Of a stretch of 64,000 nucleotides of DNA, positions 1-12,147 are shown one piece after another. The notes below the pieces were generated by a model. The model was not told the origin of the DNA. It saw only the letters and a list, made by a program, of their open reading frames with translations, and did not search any database. The stretch covers positions 37,181,529 through 37,245,528 of the forward strand of contig OY726565.1 of NCBI GenBank assembly GCA_963383645.1, in the 5' to 3' direction. The stretch's first letter is position 1; each line of letters begins with the position of its first letter. Source of the stretch: Muscardinus avellanarius. Taxonomy: Eukaryota; Chordata; Mammalia; Rodentia; Gliridae. The position numbers were made by a program, and so were the translations under genes.

Positions 1-410
1 GTTCAGGCAGAAAAACCAGCCCCACTAATCCTATCACATGTGGCTTTGTGATCAATTATTATTTGAAATGTAAAGAGAGAAAACTGAATATAGCCCCTAA
101 AGTCAATTTATATACATGCCCAGAAAACTCTAAAATGTATCATCCGTTTGGAGACCAAAGGGCCCTTTTTCAAGCAGAAGCAGGTGGTGGTGTGGCCTCA
201 GGCTAATACTTTCCTTCTCTGTCCATGTTTTCACATCTTTGAAGTAGAGATTGTGTTGTTGAAAAGATTTAATGAGAATGCATGCGACCACTTGGTGCAG
301 ACCACCCACTCAGTAAACAGGTGGTTGCTTCCCTTGCAATCTGCCCCATGGTGAATTGAACCAATCACTCAAAGTTTGGTGATTAAAGCAATTCAAAAAC
401 ATAGTCAACA

Positions 411-507
411 GCTGGGTGTGGTGGTGCATACCTGTAATCCCAGTAAAATATGGCTGAGGGTATAGCTTGGAGGTAGAAATTCCCTGGGTTCAATCCCCTG
501 TACCAAT
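411..507 (+). mobile_element. B1-dID SINE with internal deletion
   Basis: Starts gctgggtgtggtggtgcata and jumps from the early B1 arm (cccagtaaaa) directly into the ID arm (gctgagggtatagcttggag), ending caatcccctgtacc. About half of the dimer is missing. The tail has become a TAGA microsatellite. Confidence 0.8.
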
Positions 508-510
508 AAT

Positions 511-519
511 TAGATAGAT

Positions 520-552
<33 letters not shown>

Positions 553-567
553 GATAGATGATAGATA
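511..567 (+). repeat. (TAGA)n microsatellite
   Basis: Roughly 14 tetranucleotide units with small interruptions, directly at the 3' tail of the SINE at 411-507. Confidence 0.95.
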
Positions 568-825
568 TGTATGTATTCATTCATTCAACAACAAAACACT
601 AGTTCTAAGGGCCAACATTAGATAAACTATGTTTAGGGATCAGCTAATTAACTAATACTTTAATGCCACTCAGGAAGTAAGAAATATACTTGCAAAATAT
701 TTTTTTAATTCCTGGCAACAGTGCCACCTAAAATGTAAGATGTATAGGATATACTTGCAGCCTCTTTTCCTCCTCTCTCCCATTGTGGTACTAAAGGTGG
801 AGTTAAACCCTTCAGCCCCCCCCCA

Positions 826-956
826 CTTTTTTTAAACAGGGTCTCTCTAAGTTGCCAAGGGCAACTAAGTTGCTGAGGCAGATCTTGAACCTGTGATCCT
901 TCTGTCTCAGCTTCCCAAGTACTGGGATTACAGGTATGTGCCACAATGCCCAGCTT
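826..956 (-). mobile_element. B1 arm of a B1-dID SINE
   Basis: Reads in reverse complement as gctgggcattgtggcacata through the A-rich linker. Only the B1 arm and linker are present; the ID arm is missing. Confidence 0.8.
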
Positions 957-2559
957 GCAGCCTCTTTTAAGGAGTAAAATGAGGAAATAAACAGGTTTAG
1001 AAGAAAGACCACGAATATGTATAGATCTATGAACTAAGACTCAAGTCCTAATGATGTTTATATTTACATTCTGAGTTTCATTTAACTCTCAACATTTCCA
1101 TTCAAGTTCCGATGGAAGTTTATATGTGTTCTTCAAAGCTTTGGGAAAATGTCAGAAACAATGCAAGGATAATTTGTATGTGAAATAATCCATTTAATGT
1201 CACAATAAATGCATAAATTTTTTTTCTCCCTTCCATGTTTCCATTGGGCACGATGAAATGAAGACCAAAGAAAGAAAGAGATGGGTAAATTTTACTTTTT
1301 TATTTTTTAAATATAGCATATTTTCATCCACAAATTTATGTCCTGACTTGGTATAAATAATTTTATGCATACTGTCTGAGATAAGCAAATAAGTTTTCAG
1401 TGGTTTCTTATTTACATGAAAGTAATTAGATCAACTAGTAATAATATACTCCCTTGTCAAAATCATAATGTGAGATAAACTTGGAAACACTGACTTGACC
1501 AACTAAAAAGGATTCCATAAAATTCAAGGTCTAATTAGGAAAATGTGAAAACACATATCCCAGATGCAAGCACATTTTATCTATCTCTTAAATGTTATTT
1601 GTTATGAGAAATCTGGTTGCACACACATAAAGTCAACCAATCTAAGTCTGGAAATAAAGCAGAGAAGCTAATTAGCTCTTTGGTTCCGAGGTCAGTTTGA
1701 ACTGGAAAGAGGACCCACCATACATGGGAGAGCTTGATAATAAGAATCTAGTGTTGGCTCCTATAATTGACTAGTGAAATAATGAACTGTACACTCTGAC
1801 TGATTGTGTTATCTAAAGAACCACCAAGAATATACATTATCAGTTCCCGTGGCCTTTAAAAACACTTCTGCATCCCCCCGTGGAGATTTATGACATGAGC
1901 CACAAGGTAAGACTTGATTCTCAAGGACAGAGCTCTAGAGAATCTTGTTTAATTTCTAAATGCAAAAAGACATTGACTTAATAAATATGACAATAAATAC
2001 TTAATCATGTATGGTATATTACTTCCCTTCCTCTTTTCTCACACTTCTGTTATTTTGTCTTTCTTCTGTTAATTCCATTCAGAGTTCTATTTTTTTGGTT
2101 AAAAAGAAGAAAAATATTTCATGAAAAAAGTAGATCATTGTTCTTAAGAACTGAAGCTTTGACTTGGTTACAGCATGCATAGCCTGCCGTCTTAATACTA
2201 TATCCTACCCTATATTGACGTTTCAAGAAGGCTATTTGGAGGAGAAAAAAAGGCTGATTAACCCTCTTCCTGATTGGCACTGCATTAACATTGGACAAGT
2301 CACACTTTTGTAAAAAGACCTAAAGTACAAAAAAATTAATCTATGATTAATCTAAAATAATTAATCTAAAATTATTCTATAGACTGAATCTATGGATTCA
2401 GTCTATAATCCTTTTTCATGTTGAATTTAGTAACCCCCAAGTTGACATTCTATTTTAAAACTAAAATATGTCAATTCTTTTTTCACATTTCAAATTTCTG
2501 GTAAACACAGAAATGTTTTTAGCAGGATGTTCCTTAAGAGCCCATCAGAAAAGAGGTTG

Positions 2560-2722
2560 AAGCCAGGCGGAGACAGGAGGATCACGCAGGTTCGAAGCCA
2601 GGCTCGCTGGCTTAAGAGACCCTGTTTCCAAATAAAAAATATAAAATAGGTCTGGGCGTTTAGCCCGGAGGTAAAAGGGTTTCCAGGAACCCCAGTACCA
2701 CCAAAAAAAAAAAAAAAAAAAG
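2560..2722 (+). mobile_element. Young palindromic B1-dID SINE, 5' truncated
   Basis: Begins inside the B1 arm (gccaggcggagacaggagga). It carries the B box ggttcgaagcc, the short-loop palindrome ending ggcttaagagacc, the ID arm ending ccaggaaccccagtacc, and an A tail. Confidence 0.85.
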
Positions 2723-2829
2723 AGGAAGAAGTTGAAGCTATCCTGAAGATTTGTAGCAATATATAGTGACTCTCTTCAGGAGGGATATAAAAATGACTTT
2801 GGGTGGGATGTGTCTTCTGCTATCCACAG

Positions 2830-3077
2830 TTCAAGCTCCACAGAGATGCGACTTACAGCTGTCTTCAAGATAGATGGTGCGGAAGCAAAAGACCCTCAAA
2901 GTGACCTCCTATCATTTGATTCCAACAAAATTGAAAGTGAAGGATTCCATCGTGGAACCACGGAAGAGGACAAGCAACCAGAAATCCATCTCACAGCTAC
3001 AGACCTCAAAAAACTGATAAGCAGAGCACTAGAGGAAGACCAGTCCCTGGATGTGGGGACAGTTCAGTTCACTGGCG
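2830..3077 (+). CDS. IMPG1: IMPG1 internal exon A (248 bp)
   Basis: IMPG1 encodes a secreted sialoproteoglycan of the retinal interphotoreceptor matrix, between photoreceptors and pigment epithelium. The exon starts after the acceptor tgctatccacag. Its first base completes a codon, and 82 codons follow with no stop. The peptide contains EMRLTAVFK, then [33 protein letters not shown] and [15 protein letters not shown], matching human IMPG1 downstream of its first SEA domain as I recall it. I end it at 3077 before gttagt: this leaves one base (g) that joins the next exon's aa to make a Glu codon, as the human protein requires. The upstream neighbouring exon is not in the window. The Asp that I recall in human at the junction is Gly here. 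Confidence 0.9.
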
Positions 3078-4159
3078 GTTAGTTGGTGATTTCATGGTTC
3101 TAAGTTTATCCTCATTCTGACAGAGAGGCTAGGAAGCGGGAGTGTCTCCCCAGAACTCACTGTCAAGACAGTCAGTACTGTAACAGACACACTGGGTATG
3201 GTACCACCTTCCTCTAGCCTCACTCCCTCCTATGTCTCACTTAATGAGACTTTGTAGACCACTTTGTACCCAGGCTACCTCTAGGAGAATCCAACTTTTC
3301 TATATCAGTCTAGATCCACCATTTTCAGCCACAATCCAGACACTTGGCATAGCCTAAACTAGTTCCTTATCTAGTAAATTGGCTATGTCCTCACAGGAAG
3401 AAGATGGCACATTCAAATTAGGTTAATTTGAGGAGAGTTTGATAAAAGGACTATATGAGAATCAGCCTGTACCCAAAGGAATATTGCCATTTCCTGGAGC
3501 TAGAAGCAGCAAGCCCTCATTATCACCTCCAGGTTTCAAAGCCTGCCTAGTAATCTAAGCCATCTTAAAGACAGAAGGCAAGGGACCATTGATATCATCC
3601 ATATAAGTCCACCTGCAGAGTAGACAGTAACAGGGACAAGAAAACAAAATGGTCTAAAAAGGTCAAAAGATGATCAAATACACCCAGGATCCTCCATGGT
3701 GCCTGGAGGACCGAGGAGCTCGGGACTCTTCAACAGCCCATCAACAATATGATAGGTGAATGGTGGAGATGCCATTTTAGTTTGATATGGCACAAAACTC
3801 TCATTTGTCACCAGTTCTATTTCACTGGTTTAGATCATCAAACTCTTAACAAGAAAAAAAAATCACAAAAAATCTCTGGGAAAACATGAAGAGTCTATCA
3901 GGAAAATAGGTTAGGTCTTTACTGTGACAGCTACACCATCTGAAGGTTGGAGTTTTTCTCCTTGTTGAGCCATCTGGAGCATTCTGAGAATCAGGCTGGA
4001 GGGAGGAAGTAAGAGTTCACATAGGGTCTTTATTCTACTATTTATACTAGCCATTTCCTCAATCAGATAGTCATATTTTCATCCTCATTGGCTTAGCCAA
4101 TCTATCTCACTGTTTGTCCCAAATCTATAGAATAGAACTGAACATCCTAACACTCTACC
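3078..4159. other. Intronic stretch, nothing recognised
   Basis: The rest of the intron between exons A and B before the old L1. I see no SINE, coding homology or simple repeat worth naming here. Confidence 0.5.
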
Positions 4160-4560
4160 TTAATAACTATTCTTATTTTTATTACTTTTAATTGACACAC
4201 AATAATTACACATATTCATGGAGTACAGTGTGATGATCTGATGTATGTATACATTACATAATGACCAAATCAGGATCATTTGAATATGCATCATTTTACA
4301 TATTTACCATTTCTTTGTGATAAGAGCATTCAAAGCTTTCTCTTCTAAAGATTTTAGAATATATAACACATTATAAACTGTAGTCACCCTCCTGAGCAAT
4401 ACAACACTAGCACTTATTCTATTTATAACTTCGTACCCCTTGACTAAACTCTCTCCACTATCCTCTCTCCTTCATAACAATTCTTATCACATAAACTATG
4501 TTTCCCTTGTATCTGTTCTTCAATGGGTCATTCAGATTAATGATTATCTCTATGACTCTG
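4160..4560 (-). mobile_element. Old L1 (L1M-type) 3' end
   Basis: Contains the pattern ttaattgacacacaataatt followed by catattcatggagtacagtg and tgtatacattacataatgac, typical of the reversed 3'UTR of mammalian-wide L1M elements. It lies just upstream of exon B. The subfamily is not determined. Confidence 0.75.
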
Positions 4561-4686
4561 ATTTCTTAATGATTTTTTCTGCTGTACCTTAAAGAATTGG
4601 TTGTTAACACATTTTTCAACGCTGTTTTATTGCCCCAATCATAAAAGAAAAAGACATTGCTAACCCTTGTGATTTTTCACCCACAG

Positions 4687-4763
4687 AAGTTGTCGGGTCA
4701 TTTCCAGTCTCCAAACCTGACATCAAATCTGAGCTGCCTCCACCCTTTGCTGATGTCATAAAG
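4687..4763 (+). CDS. IMPG1: IMPG1 internal exon B (77 bp)
   Basis: A short exon between the acceptor tttttcacccacag and the strong donor gtaagg. Two bases finish the split Glu codon, then 25 codons are open and encode VVGSFPVSKPDIKSELPPPF and ADVIK. The spacing and the SELP motif match the human region reading EIAGSLPAFGPDTQSELP (recalled, not searched). It ends on a codon boundary, which fits the next exon starting in frame. It encodes part of the linker before the mucin-like region, with no domain of its own. It is too short to call without its neighbours, but the phase agreement on both sides is convincing. Confidence 0.86.
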
Positions 4764-4835
4764 GTAAGGGAGCTTGTTTCATTCTCCTGTTCTAATGGGA
4801 ACAAAGCCTTAAAACCTCCCATCAAAAGCATTAGC

Positions 4836-4952
4836 CTGCCGGGCGTGGTGGCACAGGCTTGTAATTCCTGCACTTGGGAGGCAGAGACAGGAGGATCGCT
4901 CTGGTTTGAAGCCAGCCTCTCTGGCTTAAGAGACCCTGTTTCCAAATAAAAT
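4836..4952 (+). mobile_element. Young palindromic B1-dID SINE, lacks ID arm
   Basis: Full B1 arm from gccgggcgtggtggcac through ccctgtttccaaataaaata, then a short TA run. The ID arm is missing. The short-loop variant ctggcttaagagacc is visible. It lies about 75 bp after exon B; 4966-5557, between it and exon C, holds nothing else I recognise. Confidence 0.85.
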
Positions 4953-5557
4953 ATATATATATATGGGTCTTTGTTTCAGTGAAAGTGAAGTTATGCCATT
5001 TTTGATAACTCATTTAAGTGAACTAAAGAGAAGAATATGTTATGTAACTTTTGCTTTCAGGAACAAATATAAACATGCCTTATAAATTTATTTTTAATTC
5101 TTAAGATCTATCTGCATATTTATTTATGGGAGACGATAAACTAATTTCTTGAAAAGTAAGTAATAAATTCAGTGGCAATTTTTGTATTTAATTTAAAGCC
5201 ATGTTCATATGCTTTGTGCCAGAATTTGTCACTGGGGTATTCACAAATGGAAGTGCTTACTAAATTCTGTTACACCTAAAATGAAAGAATTCATCCAGTG
5301 AAACAAAACTGACACAATTCAAAGTATTTTAATTTTTAACCCTTTCAGGCAAATCAGTTATCCATGGTATAATATATCATTTAATAGATCACAATATCAG
5401 TGCATTTTGTCAGAATTTTTCTCCACAGTACATTTACCCTAACTATAAAATGATTTGCTTAAATTTTGATGAAAAAAAAATTAAATATGATTATGCCCTT
5501 CTAATACACAGAGACATGTCCCTTCTTAGCAGCTATCTTTCTATATTAATGCTTCAG

Positions 5558-5636
5558 GATACTGCTTTGAGTCCAGAGCCTCCTCTTCAGGAACCTGGCC
5601 TTGACACAGTGGGCAGAGAAGGATCTGGCCTACCTG
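5558..5636 (+). CDS. IMPG1: IMPG1 internal exon C (79 bp)
   Basis: The exon follows the acceptor ttaatgcttcag and ends before the donor gtgagt. It reads 26 open codons, DTALSPEPPLQEPGLDTVGR then EGSGLP, plus one base that joins the next exon to give an Asp codon. The human counterpart as recalled contains [20 protein letters not shown] and HGLPD, so order and length are conserved. The open frame runs upstream to 5450, but that part is intronic: the acceptor and homology both begin at 5558. The following intron is about 56 kb. Confidence 0.86.
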
Positions 5637-6336
5637 GTGAGTTTGTTCCCACAAAGTCAATGTTAGATCACGGCATTCTCTTTGAGAAATCTGTCCATGA
5701 CTCTACCTCAGAGACCAGCAACAAAGTCATCCTTCAACCAGGACCAGGTTTGCTCTCCCCTAGCATTTCCATAGAAGAGTTATCTATTGAAGAGCTCTTT
5801 CTGTGGAATAGGACGCCCCTATGTCCTTTCCTCGGCCCTAATTCCCAGCCCCACAGAGAGTACTGATAGCCCTTTCCTGGTAGATCTGGTGAGGGAAGCT
5901 GAGATCAAAGCAGCTCCAACTACTACCTACCCAGAACAGCAGTGTTTTCTGGTTTTGAAATTGAGTCCATCAACAATATTGGTTATGAGGCCCAGGTCCA
6001 TGGCCCCGGGACTATGGGAATAGAGAACTGGGCCCTTACTCTCAGTATGTTGTTCTATATGCCACATACAAACTGGATGTTGATGTATTCTGAGAAAAAA
6101 AGGAAGTAAATACACACAAGCCCTTGATTTACTTTTATATTTCCAAGCAATTTAATTTTTGAGGCAATAGAATCAAACTTTTTTGTAGTTAAAGAGAAAT
6201 CTTCAGCAATATATGAATAGGGAAAGAGACTAAAAATCAGCAGAGGAGACTTTTTCAGTACAAGAAGTAGCTAATTTAATGGTTTCAAGAACCTTTATGG
6301 TTTCCACTTTATAGAGGCCTCTGGTGAAACTCAGGT

Positions 6337-6572
6337 AGGCCAGGCATGGTGGCGCACGCTTGTAATCCCCACACTTGGGAGGCTGAGACAGGAGGATCAC
6401 ACAGGTTCGAAGCCAGCCTCAGCTACTTAGTGAGGCTCTCAGCAACTTAGTGAGACTCTGTTTCCAAATAAAGTATAAAATAGGTCTGGGAGTATAGCCT
6501 GGAGGTAGAAAGCCTCTGGGTTCTACCTCAGTACCACCAAAACAATAAAATAAAATAAAATAAAAATAAAAA
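6337..6572 (+). mobile_element. Intermediate-type B1-dID SINE
   Basis: A full dimer. It keeps the original linker (cagctacttagtgaggctct) but already has the young-type B box aggttcgaagcc and ID start aggtctgggagtatagcc, so it is a plausible precursor of the palindromic family. The tail is a degenerate (AAAAT)n. The interval 5637-6336, after exon C, shows nothing I can name. Confidence 0.85.
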
Positions 6573-6840
6573 TCTTTTAGAAAACACAAGTCCCAGGATA
6601 CAAAGCTGGTAAGGATGCTCTGAGATTCTAAGTATGAACACCAATGTAGGTTTGTTGTTTTAACAAAATTATTACTGCTTAGTTTGGACTCTCTTTAAAA
6701 AATTCAACCTCAACCCTATTTTCCTCATAAACCCTGTATACAATTGACATGCTATTTTACAAAGTACAAGGTTTTTCAGGAATATTAATGTCATGATAGC
6801 AGAACCATCTATCTAATTGGATTTGGCTTACCAGCGAATA

Positions 6841-7310
6841 GCACATAACACAGTTATCCATTATTGCATTACACGTCATTTCTAAAGCTAGTAGCTCAAA
6901 AATAGCCATTTATTTTTCCTGTAAATCTGAAATTTGGGCAGGAGTCGATTAAAGCTTTATGTGTGCCAACTGGGATATCTTGACTGGTGTTGAAAAGCCA
7001 TTTTCAACATGACTCACTCACACAGCTGGCAAGTGAGTGCTCAACCAAGCTATTATATAGGGCCACAGTGCTTCTCTGCACAGGCCTCACCACAGGGCTG
7101 CTTGTGCTTCCTCACAGCATGGCAGCCAGGTTGAAAGAGTCAGCACCTCAGTCTCTGAAGGGCCCAGAAAGAGCATCACTTCCTCACATTTGAATGACTA
7201 AGCAGCCTCAGAGCCCATCTAGATTCAAAGGTGGAATCTCTCAATGAAAGGAGTATCAAAGAATGTTTGGTCCTTTATAATCCACCACAATCCACATTAA
7301 CCATTAGTTT
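6841..7310 (-). mobile_element. Ancient LTR-like repeat (MaLR/MLT-type, tentative)
   Basis: Shows the order gttatccattattgcatta, ctcacagcatggcagccagg, cacttcctcacattt, an old mammalian repeat whose name I cannot fix. A second, related copy lies at 51265-51735. The MLT-type call is from memory of the consensus. Confidence 0.45.
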
Positions 7311-7559
7311 GACTTCCAAATCATTTGAGAGTTGGTTGGACACAATAAAATACACCTTTTGGTGAAATTAATAGTAAATGCTCACTAGATTCTTTTCTTT
7401 CACTGTGATGGTATAAAATCTTACTATACAATTGGCATTTCGAGTAGGCTAATAAAAATGATAGCGTATCTATGGCAATAGGATTATTGTATTTTCAAAA
7501 TTACTTTACAGTTCTCATTGTATTTATACATTCCTTCTATACGTGAACACACCGTCGAA

Positions 7560-7690
7560 CACCAAAGCCGGGAGGAATCTCAGAGATAGTTTGGTTAACA
7601 CACTGTGTTTTGCAGATGAGAAAACCAAAGCTAGAGATGTAAAGTGAGTGACGGTAAAGATCACAGAGCCAGGACTACTATCGTTAAAGT
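7560..7690 (-). mobile_element. MIR element, partial
   Basis: The core gcagatgagaaaaccaaagc followed by aagatcacagagccaggact matches the reversed MIR core (recalled as acagatgaggaaactgaggc ... cacagctag). It is diverged, as expected for a mammalian-wide SINE. Confidence 0.6.
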
Positions 7691-8192
7691 TTTCTCTACT
7701 TTTTTTCTCCATCATATTTGGCTTTTAAATAAAGGGCCTGCAACTTCAAATGATGGTCTCTTTACTTCACTACTCTCATTTTTTTTTAAGTAATCTAGGC
7801 TTCTGAGTCTTTACCATCTCCAAACCATCACAAATTTTCACCTCTAACCATAAGTTAGAGGGAGTCAACTTCACAAAATTCACACATGACTTCCTATCTG
7901 ATTAATTAGCAGCATCATTTCCATCTTCACCTCGCTGGACATTTCTGGAATGTGACTCTTGTTGACTTTTCCTTCTCAAAATTCCTTCTTCATTTGGCTT
8001 GCACAAAATGACTCCTTGGTTCTTCTCATATTCCCTGACTATTCCTCCTTGATCTTCTTGGCTTGGGCTTGTTCTAGATATTTTTATATGTACGTGAAAA
8101 TCCAACTTCATTTTTTAAAAGATTTGTGGCAATTTATAGATATGAATACAACATAAGATTTTATTTTGTTGTTGTTATTATTTCTGTGTGTT

Positions 8193-8394
8193 TGTGGTAG
8201 TGGGGCTTGAACTCCAGGACATTCTGCCTCCAAGCTACATTACCACCCCCTTAGTTATTTTTTATCTTGAAACAGGGCCTTTCTAGGTTTCTGAGACTCC
8301 CATTGCATTCCTAAAACTGACCTCCAACCTGTGATCCTCCTGTTTCAGCCTCCTAAGTGCTGGGATTACAGGTGTGCACCACCATACCCATCTG
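8193..8394 (-). mobile_element. Old B1-dID SINE
   Basis: Reverse complement gives the B1 arm (gggattacaggtgtgcacca reversed), a linker with cttgaaacagggcc and an ID arm at the left. Both arms are present and moderately diverged. Confidence 0.85.
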
Positions 8395-8562
8395 ATATGG
8401 TTTATTTTAAAGAACCAAAAGGCAAATGGAAGATAAGATAGAATTAAAATTATTCTTTGGGTGAAATGGAAATATTTGGGACTAGATAGTGGTGGTGGTT
8501 GCACAGCATTGTAAATGTAATAAATTCCTCTGAATCATTCACTTTAAAATGGTTGATTTTTA

Positions 8563-8640
8563 GGACTGGGAGTATAGCTCAGTGGTAGAGCTGTTGTATA
8601 ATATAAGCCAGACCCTGAGTCCAATTCCCAGCACTACACA
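8563..8640 (+). mobile_element. Monomeric ID-type SINE
   Basis: gactgggagtatagctcagt then ggtagagctgttg and ccaattcccagcactacac: a tRNA-derived ID unit without a B1 arm. The A-box region tagctcagtggtag is intact. Confidence 0.75.
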
Positions 8641-9684
8641 AAAGTTAATAAATAAAAACAAAGTGGTTGATTTTATATTATAACTTTCTCCTTGATAAAC
8701 TTTTCAAGAATCAGAAGACCCTGTAGAGAAAATTATATAAAAATGAGCACCATAAAGGTTTAGGTGGCTCGTGATTTGGCTCTGAGCTTCTGAGCAATCT
8801 GTGCAAGAAGGAAAACATAATCGTGTAATTTAGATCTGCATGCTTACAACATGGAAGACGCTCAGGAGAAAAATTATTTCATCAGGATGACAGTCTGAAT
8901 TATGATGAACCATGTCCTGTCTGCATCAGCCCCCACTGTGCAAAACCAGAGCCAGGTGTTTCTTTTGGGGCCTTCGCTGGAGATGTACAGCAAATGCCAA
9001 AGGGAATCCCTTCATTGCAGTGGACCCAAGAGGGGTAGGGTCTGTCAGTCCACCAAATTCGAAGATTGACTTTAGAGTGATTAGAGGAATGGCTGTGCTA
9101 CATAACCTTCGGTCAATGCTCTATAAGTAAAAATTATATCTCATAACTGAGTTTTGATTAGTATTGAGCAACAACAGTTTTATGTGTTGACATGGGCCTA
9201 AAGCAAAAACATTCTCTGTGACCAATTAAGGAGAGATCCATATGTTTTCATAATCAGCATGACTGGGAATAGAAGTGGCATATTTCAATGAAAATGTAGA
9301 CCCTAACTAGGAACCATTCCTAATTTTTAAAAATCCAACTTTTACATGGAAAAGAACAAAAAGAAGAGTGTTCTGGACAAGTCCAAGGCTTTCTTTCCTC
9401 AGAAAATGATCTTGGGTCTCTCCCATGTACAGGTGAAGCACAAATTAGCACTCCAAAGTTCTGCACCATGATATTACTGAGATAATTTTAGGCTGAAATT
9501 TTTTTAAAGTTAGTGTCACCAAACGCCCACCAAGCCATTAAAATTTCAATAAAGCACTCATAAGAATCTTTTAGATTAAACAGTTTAATTTAGCAGTTAA
9601 TTCTCTTAAAGTACTTGGAAAATATCCCTCTAGAACACTACATGAATTGTTTTGTTAGGTCTCCTAACAATTAATATTTTTTCT

Positions 9685-9914
9685 TTTTCTCTTTTTTTTT
9701 TGGGGGGGGGCATTAGAGATTGAACCGAGGGGAATTCTACCTTCAAGTTATACCCCCAGTTTTATGTTTTGTTTTGAAACAGAGAGTCTTGCTAAAGTTT
9801 TTGTTTTGTTGCTGAGAGTCTTGCTACATTACTGAGGCTGTCCTCAAAACCAAGAATCTCCTGTGTCAGTCTCTCAAGTACTGGGATTACAGGCATGTGC
9901 CACTATGCTTGGCT
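9685..9914 (-). mobile_element. Old B1-dID SINE with linker duplication
   Basis: Starts with the reversed tail and ID arm, and ends with gggattacaggcatgtgcca ctatgcttggct. The linker holds two copies of gagagtcttgct, so part of it is duplicated. Confidence 0.8.
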
Positions 9915-10464
9915 AGAAATAATATTTTTCAGACCAGTAGTTGATACCAAGCTATTCTTTCTTGGGAGTCAGTTATCTGTTAAAATCCCTTCTATTTCAT
10001 AAAAATCAGGGTTATAAATGTATAGAAGAAATTCAACATTCTGTCCTCCATATGATAGGCATGCAACTCTCTCAAAAACAATATCAAATTATTACAGTAG
10101 AAATTTTTGTGGTTTGGTTTGGTTGTGCATCGGCAGCAATACATTTCTGTATTTGCTCATTAGAATGGTCATCTGATCTATCAAGAGAAGGTCTTCAGTG
10201 TTCTCTGTTCCAAATTACAGACTTTTTTTCACTAACAAGACACTCTGCTTAAAATGTCATCTAGGTCTCTTAATAACTTACGGTATTTTAGGTGAAGAAG
10301 CAAACTTGGTCCTACAGCTTTTTATCTTTTCTTTCCTCAGTAACATGTTAAAATCAGTACACATTTCCAGCTTTTCTTATTCTTATCTTAGCCTTTGACT
10401 TCATCAGAACCCAGTAATGAGATGAGCTAAGCTGAGTGAACTCAATCCAGAACGTTGTGTTTGT

Positions 10465-10592
10465 GTTCCATAAGGTCAAGGACCATGATGTATCTCTATT
10501 CATTGCTATAATATCAAAGTCCAGCCCAACACTTAGCATACACTAGACAGGAAGTTAATGTATATTGAAAGGATTGAAGGAGTAAATTAATG
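10465..10592 (+). mobile_element. L2 or MIR-like 3' end
   Basis: The sequence ccataaggtcaaggaccatg, cagcccaacacttagcatac and the ending attgaaaggattgaaggagt follow the L2 3' end (gcagggaccgtgtc ... gcacatagtaggtg ... ttgttgaatgaatg) with heavy divergence. Confidence 0.55.
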
Positions 10593-11263
10593 ACTGTGTG
10601 TCATAATACCTCCGTGAAAGTCAGAGTTGATTGAAATAATCTGTTTCCCTTTTTAACCTGTCTACTGAGCCACTCAGAGCCAAATCAGTGGTCTAGAAAC
10701 AGCATTCTGCTATGAGTTCTGCTCCTACCACTCACATTGCAAAAATATGTCATCCATCATCATGCTTTTCCACCCTAGCCCTCACGTTCTTCAAGCCCAA
10801 TGGCCTGCAGACCATACTTTTAGTTCTAGTTACTCTGGCCCCTCCTCTGGGAAGTTTCTCCAGCTTCTCCCTGGAAAAGATTCATAAATACCATCTGTTC
10901 CCTGGTTCCATAGCAAACAGTCATCTATACCCCCACAGAACATTTCAATACCATGCAGTATTGAAATTATTGCCATGCATATGTGGGATCTCTCTCAGAA
11001 TGGGTTCCTAGAGTGAACAGACACATCTTACTTCTTTTTTAAACACTCCTGTGCTAAGCACAGTGTCTGTCTGGCATGTCACTGTGGTTTCATAACTCTT
11101 TATCACTTGTCCTATTGGACCTATCAGTGCTATCAATCTCAGACAGCAACCCCCAGAGGATATGATCCATCCCCAGGTTAGACTCCACCCAGCTCCACAG
11201 ACATCTGAGGGTGGGGCAGGGATCTTTCTTCAAAGGACTTTTGTAAAAAAAAAAAAAAAATGT

Positions 11264-11478
11264 TGCTGGGCATGGTGGTGAACGCTTGTAATCCCAGCAT
11301 TCAGGAGGCTGAGACTGGAGGATTACGGTTTGTGGACAACCTCAGCTACTTAGTAAGGTCCTTTGCAAATCAGTGAGACCCAGTTTCAAAAATAAAGAAT
11401 AAAAAAATGGGGCTGAGGGTGTAGCTCGGAGGTAGAATGCTCCTGGGTTCCATCTCCAGTACTGCAAAAAAAAAAAAG
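11264..11478 (+). mobile_element. Old B1-dID SINE
   Basis: Complete dimer from tgctgggcatggtggtgaac to ccatctccagtactgc and a poly-A tail. The linker and ID promoter box (gtgtagctcggaggtag) are clear. Confidence 0.9.
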
Positions 11479-11673
11479 TGTTAAAGAACTTAAATTATCT
11501 CTATCTCTTATGATATAGCAACTACCACACTAATTAATGTAAATGTAAGCAAGATATGAAAGAAGTTTGCAATAAGCCACTCTCCTTGCCAAAAATATTT
11601 TTAAAAAATTTTTACATATCCTAACTCTAAATCAGGAAGGCCCAGCAAAGAACCTACTTAAATGGTTCTACTT

Positions 11674-11922
11674 TAGCCAGGCGTGGTAGTGCATGCCTGT
11701 AATCCCAGCATTTAGGAAACTGAGACTAGAGGATTGTGGTTCCCTAACAGCCTCAGCTACTTAGTGAGGCCCTTCGCAACTTACTGAGACCCTGTTTCAA
11801 AATAAAGAAGAAAAATAGGGCAGGGGGTGTAGCTCAGAGGTGAAATGCCCCTGGGTTGCATCCCCAGACCCACAAAAATAAAATAAAATAAAATAAAATA
11901 AAATAAAATAAAATAAAATAAA
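11674..11922 (+). mobile_element. Old B1-dID SINE with (AAAAT)n tail
   Basis: Complete dimer from agccaggcgtggtagtgcat. The 3' tail from 11876 is a clean AAAAT array of about nine units, a microsatellite grown from the A tail. Confidence 0.9.
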
Positions 11923-12074
11923 TTGTTCTACTTTAGAACCAAAGAATTATAGTAAAGCTTGAAAAAGCTTATAGAAAAACCTAAACTTTAACCTACCATA
12001 GTCAGTATTTTTCCTTTTTCTTACCAGAGAAAGTTTTGCTAGCATGAGTATGCACTTTTTTTGGCAGGGGGAGC

Positions 12075-12147
12075 TTGGGCTGTTGTACAGTGGTAGAGTG
12101 TGTACTTACCTGCAAGAGAGTTTGGGTTCAATCCCCAGCTCTAGAAA
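12075..12147 (+). mobile_element. Monomeric ID-type SINE
   Basis: ttgggctgttgtacagtggt, agagtgtgtacttacctgca and gggttcaatccccagctcta define a tRNA-derived ID unit with an intact B box. Confidence 0.75.

Larger units (their letters stand above)
1..2829 (+). other. IMPG1: Upstream IMPG1 intron, partial
   Basis: Sequence before exon A. It holds a truncated SINE and TAGA array (411-567), a B1 arm (826-956) and a young SINE (2560-2722). Between 957 and 2559 and in 1-410 I see A+T-rich sequence with nothing I can name. A 68-codon open frame at 148-354 has no recognisable motif and no usable splice context. Confidence 0.6.

Noticed and set aside
148..354. Possible upstream IMPG1 exon
   Set aside because: The peptide does not resemble IMPG1 and there are no fitting splice sites.
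5450..5866. 138-codon open frame spanning exon C
   Set aside because: Only 5558-5636 is coding; homology begins at the acceptor and ends at the donor gtgagt.
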